DNA from: Sphingomonas colocasiae
GTDB taxonomy: Bacteria > Pseudomonadota > Alphaproteobacteria > Sphingomonadales > Sphingomonadaceae
Assembly (NCBI RefSeq): GCF_019880585.1
Contig: NZ_JAINVV010000012.1
Location: 248,001-312,000 of the forward strand
DNA: 64,000 nt
Direction: 5' to 3'
The notes beneath the pieces were generated by a model, which saw only the letters and a program-made list of their open reading frames with translations, was not told the origin of the DNA and searched no databases. Positions 59,348-64,000 of this stretch are shown here, piece by piece. The position numbers were made by a program, and so were the translations under genes. Position 1 is the first letter of the stretch; every line of letters starts with the position of its first letter.

Positions 59348-60544
59348 GTGACGGAACACGCAAACGCATCTCCGCTGGCCATGAATCTCGAACTCCCCGA
59401 AGAACACCGCGCCTTTCGCGACATGGTCGAAAGCTTCGTCGCGGCGGAACTGCCCAAGGATTGGGCGCGCGAACTCGAGCGGCGCGAGCATGACTATCCG
59501 TTCGAACTGTGGGACAAGTTCACCAAGGCCGGCTTCCACGGACTGGGCATTCCGGAGGAATATGGCGGCATCGGCGGCGACGTGCTGATGCAGATGATCC
59601 TCGCGCGCTCGCTCGCCCGCACGCTGGGCGGCCTTTCATGGATCTGGGGCCTCACCTCCTTCGCCGGCATGAAATCGATCGGCGTCTATGGCACCGAGGA
59701 ACAGAAGCGCCGGTTCCTGCCGGACATCGCGGCGGGCAAGCTCCGCGCGGGCATCTCCTTCACCGAGCCGGGCGGCGGCACCGACGTGCTCGGTGCGATG
59801 CGCACCTATGCGACGAAGGTCGACGGCGGCTGGAAGATCAATGGCGAGAAGATCTGGAGCTCGTCGGCACATGTCGCCGATTATCTGCTGCTGCTCGCCC
59901 GGTCGGACCGCACCGTCGAGAAGAATCATCATGGCGTGACCCTGTTCTGGGTGCCCGCCAAGGCGCCGGGCATCACCACCACCGAATTGTCGAAGCTCGG
60001 CATGCGCTCGATCGGAAGCTGCCTCGTCCATCTGGAGGATGTGTTCGTATCCGACGATCTTGTGCTCGGCGAACCGCATCAGGCCTGGCGCATGCTGCTG
60101 CCGACGCTCAACAACGAACGCATGATGGTCAGCGCCTTCTGCCTGGGCATCATCGACGGCGTGCTGGAGGATGCGCTCGACTATGCCGGACAGCGCAAGG
60201 CCTATGGCAAGGTGATCGGCCAGTTCCAGGCGATCCAGCACATGATCGCCGAGATCAAGATGGCGCAATATCAGGTCGAATGCATGCTCACAGATTGTGC
60301 CTGGAAGATCGCGGTCGGCAAGGATTCGCTCGTCGAGACGACCGCGCTGAAGGTGATCGCCTCCGACCAGGCCAATCGCTGCGCCGATATCGGCCTGCAG
60401 ATCCTTGGCGGCATGGGCTATTCGGCGGAAACCGACATGCAGCGCTATTGGCGCGACAGCCGGTTGTGGCGGATCGGCCCCATCACCAACGAAATGGCGC
60501 GCAACGTCATCGCCGAAAATCTGGGCCTGCCCAGGTCCTTCTGA
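59348..60544 (+). CDS. Acyl-CoA dehydrogenase
   Basis: 398 residues from the GTG at 59348 with AAGGAA about 9 nt upstream; an ATG at 59381 (MNLELPEE) is possible. Recognised parts are FTEPGGGTDVLGAMRTYA, KINGEKIWSSSAHVADY, GQRKAYGKVIGQFQAIQH and QILGGMGYSAETDMQR. The C-terminal end is RLWRIGPITNEMARN. It forms a double bond in an acyl-CoA thioester using FAD and an electron-transfer flavoprotein. It lies between the SnoaL-like and Old Yellow Enzyme genes, so the three may work on one intermediate. Confidence 0.94.
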   Translation: MTEHANASPLAMNLELPEEHRAFRDMVESFVAAELPKDWARELERREHDYPFELWDKFTKAGFHGLGIPEEYGGIGGDVLMQMILARSLARTLGGLSWIWGLTSFAGMKSIGVYGTEEQKRRFLPDIAAGKLRAGISFTEPGGGTDVLGAMRTYATKVDGGWKINGEKIWSSSAHVADYLLLLARSDRTVEKNHHGVTLFWVPAKAPGITTTELSKLGMRSIGSCLVHLEDVFVSDDLVLGEPHQAWRMLLPTLNNERMMVSAFCLGIIDGVLEDALDYAGQRKAYGKVIGQFQAIQHMIAEIKMAQYQVECMLTDCAWKIAVGKDSLVETTALKVIASDQANRCADIGLQILGGMGYSAETDMQRYWRDSRLWRIGPITNEMARNVIAENLGLPRSF

Positions 60545-60569
60545 CCGCGCCGCAGAGGGAGCATCGCCG

Positions 60570-61712
60570 ATGATCGATTCCCCAGGGGCGGACGACCGTC
60601 CCGACACGCTGGCCGCGCTGTTCACGCCCTTCGAACAGGCGGGTCTCTCGCTCCGGAACCGGATCGTGATGGCGCCGATGACGCGCTGGAAATCGCCCGG
60701 ACAATATCCCGCTGCGGACGTGGCGGGATATTACCGGCGCCGCGCCGAGAATGAGGTGGGCCTGATCATCACCGAAGGGACGACGATCGGCCATCCGGTC
60801 TCCTCCTATTCGACGCGCGTTCCCGCCTTTCACGGCGAGGCGCTGTCCGGCTGGCGGCGCGTCGTGGAGGAGGTGCACGATGCCGGGGGCAAGATCATCC
60901 CCCAGCTCTGGCATGTCGGCATCATGCGCGATCCGCGCAGCGGCGATTATCCCAATCCCGATCTGCCGAGCGCCAGCCCCTCCGGCATCTACAAGCCCGG
61001 CGGCAAGGCCGTATTCCCGCCGATGACGCGCGCGGATATCGCCGCGGTGATCGACAGTTTCGCGGAAGCCGCCGCCGCCGCGCGCGCCACCGGCTTCGAC
61101 GGGATCGAGATCCACGGTGCCCATGGCTATATCATCGACCAGTTCCTGTGGGATGCGCTCAACACGCGCGACGATGACGATTATGGTGGCGGCCCCGTCG
61201 AACGGACGCGCTTCGCGGTCGAACTGATCGAAAAGGTTCGCGCAGCGACCGGCCCGGACTTTCCGATCCTGTTGCGCATATCGCAGTGGAAACAGCAGGA
61301 CTATGCGGCCCGGCTCGCCGAAACGCCCGAACGCCTCAAGGCAATCCTGGATCCGATCGCCGCGGCCGGGGTCGACATCTTCCATTGTTCGGAGCGTCGC
61401 TACTGGAACAGGGAGTTTCCGGGATCGGAGATGAATCTGGCCGGATGGGTCAAGCGCCTCACCGGGCGGCCGACGATCACTGTCGGCAGCGTGGGGTTGG
61501 CCGGCCCGATGTCGGTGACCAATATCGGCGAAGCCACCGAGGTTTCCGCCGATCTCGCGCCGCTCGCCCGGCGCATCGCGCATGGCGAGTTCGACCTGGT
61601 CGCTGTCGGACGGGCCCTGCTGACCGATCCCGGCTGGGCGCGAAAGGTGAAGCAGGGCCGCTTCGACGAATTGCGCCCGTTCACCAAGGATGCGCTCGAC
61701 ATATTGACCTGA
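60570..61712 (+). CDS. Old Yellow Enzyme-family flavin oxidoreductase
   Basis: 380 residues from the ATG at 60570, with AGAGGGAGC upstream. The FMN TIM barrel shows NRIVMAPMTRWKS, PQLWHVG and the active-site block GIEIHGAHGYIIDQFLWDAL. The late phosphate-binding part is TVGSVGL with ADLAPLARRIAHGEFDLVAVGR. Family members reduce the alkene of alpha,beta-unsaturated carbonyls with NAD(P)H. In this operon it may reduce an enone or dienoyl intermediate of terpenoid or steroid type. Confidence 0.92.
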   Translation: MIDSPGADDRPDTLAALFTPFEQAGLSLRNRIVMAPMTRWKSPGQYPAADVAGYYRRRAENEVGLIITEGTTIGHPVSSYSTRVPAFHGEALSGWRRVVEEVHDAGGKIIPQLWHVGIMRDPRSGDYPNPDLPSASPSGIYKPGGKAVFPPMTRADIAAVIDSFAEAAAAARATGFDGIEIHGAHGYIIDQFLWDALNTRDDDDYGGGPVERTRFAVELIEKVRAATGPDFPILLRISQWKQQDYAARLAETPERLKAILDPIAAAGVDIFHCSERRYWNREFPGSEMNLAGWVKRLTGRPTITVGSVGLAGPMSVTNIGEATEVSADLAPLARRIAHGEFDLVAVGRALLTDPGWARKVKQGRFDELRPFTKDALDILT

Positions 61713-61744
61713 AGGCGGCCGCCGGTTCGAACGCCGCCCCGCCC

Positions 61745-61758
61745 AGGGTCCGGACCCT
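61745..61758. terminator. Palindrome between converging genes, candidate bidirectional terminator
   Basis: AGGGTCCGGACCCT is a perfect 14-bp palindrome. Its right end overlaps the stop codon of the minus-strand hydrolase, and the oxidoreductase stops about 30 nt to the left. A hairpin would need a loop taken from the stem, and no U-run follows, so terminator function is only a positional guess. Confidence 0.35.
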
Positions 61759-62626
61759 AGGAGTCCGCGACCGGATCGCCGAGACGCGCGACGAACGCGA
61801 GAATGGCTTCGGCATAGGCGTCGTTGACGTCGCCCGTCAGCATATGACGCGCACCGGCGATGGTCACCGCCTCCACGCCGGGCACCGCATCGCGGAAAGC
61901 CTCGATCTCGGCGGGACTCGTCAGGTTGCTGAGTTCCGCCGCCATCACCAGGACGGGAACGCGGAGCCCGAGCGCCTCCGATACGAACAGTCCCTGCTCG
62001 CCGCCGCGCCGGATCTGCGCGTCGTTCAGGAAGCGCATGTCCCATTTCCAGCGCAACCGTCCACCGTCGCCCACCCGCATATGCCGCAGAAGGCGGGCCG
62101 GATCGGCAACCGCGGCCGGGTCCCCATGCAGACGGGCGATCATGGCGGCGGCATCCTCGACCGAAGCGAAGCCGTCCGCCGAAGTCCGCAACGTATCCCG
62201 GAAATGGTCGCCCACGGTTTCGTCGATCCACGGCGTGACGTCGGCGAGCAGCAGCGCCCGGCAGAGATCGGGCCGCCGCGCCGCCGTCAACATCGCGACA
62301 TGACCGCCGAAGGATGCACCGACAAGGATGGCAGGCGCGCCGACCGCCTCGACGGCGATCACCAGATCCGCCACGAATGCATCGAGCCCATAGGCGGCAT
62401 CGGGCGACCAATCGCTGTCGCCATGTCCGCGCAGATCGAGCGAACAAGCCCGATAGCCGGCGGCGGCGAGGCGGCGCGCGGCGCCACGCCATGCGGAACG
62501 GCTCTGCCCGCCGCCATGGAGCAGCAGGATCGATTGCCCTTGCGCGACGCCGCAGACGTCTCCGGCAAGCCGCAGACCGTCCTCGGAAACAAGCTCGATC
62601 TCGCGAAAGGCCAACGCCCCGCCCAT
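61757..62626 (-). CDS. Alpha/beta hydrolase, divergent to the terminal CoA ligase
   Basis: 289 residues from the ATG at 62626; a GTG at 62641 is an alternative, and the longer frame to 62857 runs through the control region. Motifs are LLLHGGGQSRSAW, LRGHGDSDW, VGASFGGHVAML with the nucleophile serine, MAAELSNLT with a possible acid, and AGARHMLTGD with the histidine. A promoter on this strand (TTGACT, 17 bp, GCTATT) is spanned by the palindrome at 62653. It would hydrolyse an ester, lactone or ring-cleavage product. The gene shares control with the CoA ligase on the other side. Confidence 0.88.
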   Translation of the reverse strand: MGGALAFREIELVSEDGLRLAGDVCGVAQGQSILLLHGGGQSRSAWRGAARRLAAAGYRACSLDLRGHGDSDWSPDAAYGLDAFVADLVIAVEAVGAPAILVGASFGGHVAMLTAARRPDLCRALLLADVTPWIDETVGDHFRDTLRTSADGFASVEDAAAMIARLHGDPAAVADPARLLRHMRVGDGGRLRWKWDMRFLNDAQIRRGGEQGLFVSEALGLRVPVLVMAAELSNLTSPAEIEAFRDAVPGVEAVTIAGARHMLTGDVNDAYAEAILAFVARLGDPVADS

Positions 62627-62652
62627 GCTGTCCGCACTCACGCCTCGAATAG

Positions 62653-62666
62653 CAACCAATCGGTCG
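62653..62666. promoter_or_regulatory. Probable operator (copy 1) over the hydrolase promoter
   Basis: CAACCAATCGGTCG, matching 12 of 14 positions of the perfect palindrome at 62753. It lies between the -35 (TTGACT) and -10 (GCTATT) candidates of the minus-strand hydrolase promoter. The two copies are exactly 100 bp apart. Confidence 0.6.
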
Positions 62667-62752
62667 AAAAAGTCAACGACATGCAGCCTCGACATTTCTC
62701 GACAATCGCTGGTTTTGTGCTTTCGACTGAGAATCATTCGCCAAACCGTTGA

Positions 62753-62766
62753 CAACCGATCGGTTG
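62753..62766. promoter_or_regulatory. Probable operator (copy 2) over the CoA ligase promoter
   Basis: CAACCGATCGGTTG is a perfect 14-bp palindrome overlapping a TTGACA -35 element on the plus strand (62750-62755). The gene for the protein that binds it is not recognised in the window; a TetR-type repressor would fit the shape and size. Confidence 0.65.
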
Positions 62767-62840
62767 AAAATGCATCAACCAAGCAATGATCGAGCCGAGC
62801 GGCATTGCGCGGCCGCGCATGAGCCATGGAGAGGAACGTC

Positions 62841-64000
62841 ATGCTGAAACTCGACATCCCCCTGTTCGAGGCGGAGGAGACGATACCGGATCTTCTCGCC
62901 CGGCAGGCGCGCGTGCGGCACGACAGCCCCTATGCGCATTTCCCCGATCGCAGCATCTCCTATGGAGCGCTTCACGCTGCGGCGATGCGCTGGGCCCGTG
63001 CCTTTCATGCCGCCGGCATCCGTGCCGGCGACCATGTCGCCACGCTGATGCCGAACTGCGCGGACTGGCTGCCCGTCTATTATGGCGCGCTCGGCGCCGG
63101 CGCGGCCGTGGTCGCGCTCAACGCGCGCTACAAACGGCAGGAACTGGCCTATACGCTCGGCCACAGCCGATCGCGGATCCTTGTGACGACCAATGATTTC
63201 GCCGAACATGTCGATTACGAACCGCTGCTGCGCGACGTGCTGCCGGACTTCGAAGGGCAAACGCCCTTCGACCTGAGGACAGAGGCCGCCCCCGACCTGC
63301 GCGCGGTCGTGATGTGCGGCGACGGACCCGCAGGCCCCTTTCCCGCCGCCCATGCCTTTCTCCAGCGCGGGGAAAGCGTGGACGCCGCCGATGTCGCGGC
63401 GGAGGCCACGCTGCGCCGGATCGACGACACGGCCGCCATCATCTACACGTCGGGAACCACGTCCAATCCCAAGGGATGCGAGCTTTCCCATCGCGCGCTG
63501 CAAAGCTGCTGGTCGACCTTCTCGAACATCGTCGATCTTGGCGCGGACGAAAGCGTGTGGCTGCCCATGCCCTTCTTCCACACCGGCGGCATCGGCCCGA
63601 TGACGACGATCCTGGCGCGTGGCGCGGCGCTGGTGTCGCAACCGCATTTCGATCCCGATATCCTGCTCGAACTGATCGAGCGCCACCGCGTCAACCATCT
63701 CTATTCTGGATTTCCGCAGCTGAGCTTTCCGGTGCTGGAGCATCCGCGTTTCGACCGGATCCGCTTCACGCATGTCCGCACGATGCTCAATGTCGGCCCG
63801 GCCGCCATGCAGATGCGCGCGCAGCAGTTGCTGCCCGAGAACGCCACATTGCTCAACCTGTTCGGGATGACCGAAGGTTCGGGCATCGTCACCTTCACGC
63901 CGATCGACGCGCCGCTCGAAATCCGGGCAAGAAGTTCAGGCCTGCCGCCGCCGCACAGCGACGTACGTATCGTCGACCCGGACACCCTCGCCACCTGCGC
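62841..64000 (+). CDS. AMP-forming acyl-CoA synthetase, C-terminus cut by window edge
   Basis: About 386 codons are visible from the ATG at 62841 (MLKLDIPLFEAEE), with GGAGAGGA upstream; the gene continues past 64000. Adenylation motifs are AIIYTSGTTSNPKGCELSH, FFHTGGIG and NLFGMTEGSG. It activates a carboxylic acid to its CoA thioester. It is divergent from an alpha/beta hydrolase and has a palindromic operator over its promoter, so the hydrolase probably releases the acid that this ligase activates. Confidence 0.93.
   Translation, partial: MLKLDIPLFEAEETIPDLLARQARVRHDSPYAHFPDRSISYGALHAAAMRWARAFHAAGIRAGDHVATLMPNCADWLPVYYGALGAGAAVVALNARYKRQELAYTLGHSRSRILVTTNDFAEHVDYEPLLRDVLPDFEGQTPFDLRTEAAPDLRAVVMCGDGPAGPFPAAHAFLQRGESVDAADVAAEATLRRIDDTAAIIYTSGTTSNPKGCELSHRALQSCWSTFSNIVDLGADESVWLPMPFFHTGGIGPMTTILARGAALVSQPHFDPDILLELIERHRVNHLYSGFPQLSFPVLEHPRFDRIRFTHVRTMLNVGPAAMQMRAQQLLPENATLLNLFGMTEGSGIVTFTPIDAPLEIRARSSGLPPPHSDVRIVDPDTLATC

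Overview
The window is GC-rich, densely packed DNA from what looks like an alphaproteobacterium of the sphingomonad group (Sphingomonas, Sphingobium, Novosphingobium or Sphingopyxis). The evidence is five TonB-dependent outer-membrane receptors in 64 kb, two ECF sigma/FecR signalling pairs, and many short-overlap catabolic operons. I see no rRNA, tRNA, CRISPR array, insertion sequence or phage gene. The region reads as a catabolic and nutrient-uptake island, with an outer-membrane importer in nearly every block.

Layout. (1) 1-3313, minus: ECF sigma, FecR and a TonB receptor cut by the left edge. (2) 3664-13735, minus: a nine-gene operon (TonB receptor, secreted metallo-beta-lactamase-fold hydrolase, glutathione transferase, extradiol-type VOC dioxygenase, FAD monooxygenase, BKACE-type cleavage enzyme, cyclase-family hydrolase, SMP-30 lactonase, alpha/beta hydrolase), with a LysR gene (13842-14780) just upstream. 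It looks like a ring-hydroxylation and ring-cleavage route for an unidentified aromatic compound. (3) 15043-23859, plus: a decayed sigma fragment, then an intact ECF sigma/FecR/TonB receptor set followed by a secreted esterase, a NylB-like serine hydrolase and an acyl-CoA ligase. Two near-identical ECF promoter motifs flank the regulatory genes. (4) 24040-27504: a decayed small secreted-protein gene, a membrane GGDEF/EAL protein and an alpha/beta hydrolase. (5) 27705-37185, minus: TonB receptor, P450, AraC regulator, aldehyde dehydrogenase, alcohol dehydrogenase, an SDR reduced to 28 codons, acyl-CoA dehydrogenase and phosphotransferase; a CoA ligase (37387) is divergent. (6) 39089-42866: SDR, TetR regulator and Baeyer-Villiger monooxygenase, linked by two copies of a 14-bp palindrome. 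(7) 43135-58043, minus: nine genes (aldehyde dehydrogenase, PQQ alcohol dehydrogenase, esterase, TonB receptor, thiolase-like protein, double acyl-CoA dehydrogenase, nitronate-monooxygenase-family protein, ADP-forming acyl-CoA synthetase, enoyl-CoA hydratase), with a divergent plus operon (SnoaL-like protein, acyl-CoA dehydrogenase, Old Yellow Enzyme) at 58447-61712. (8) 61757-64000: an alpha/beta hydrolase and a CoA ligase (cut by the right edge), diverging from a control region with two similar palindromes exactly 100 bp apart.

How it works together (inference): receptors import bulky substrates. Esterases, the P450, the BVMO, the flavin monooxygenase and dehydrogenases convert them to carboxylic acids. 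Ligases make CoA thioesters, and the acyl-CoA dehydrogenases, hydratase and thiolase-like protein shorten or open the skeleton. The substrates cannot be named from sequence alone. Most useful for follow-up are the decayed genes that retain clear ancestry, the paired palindromic operators, and the two large operons of unknown substrate.
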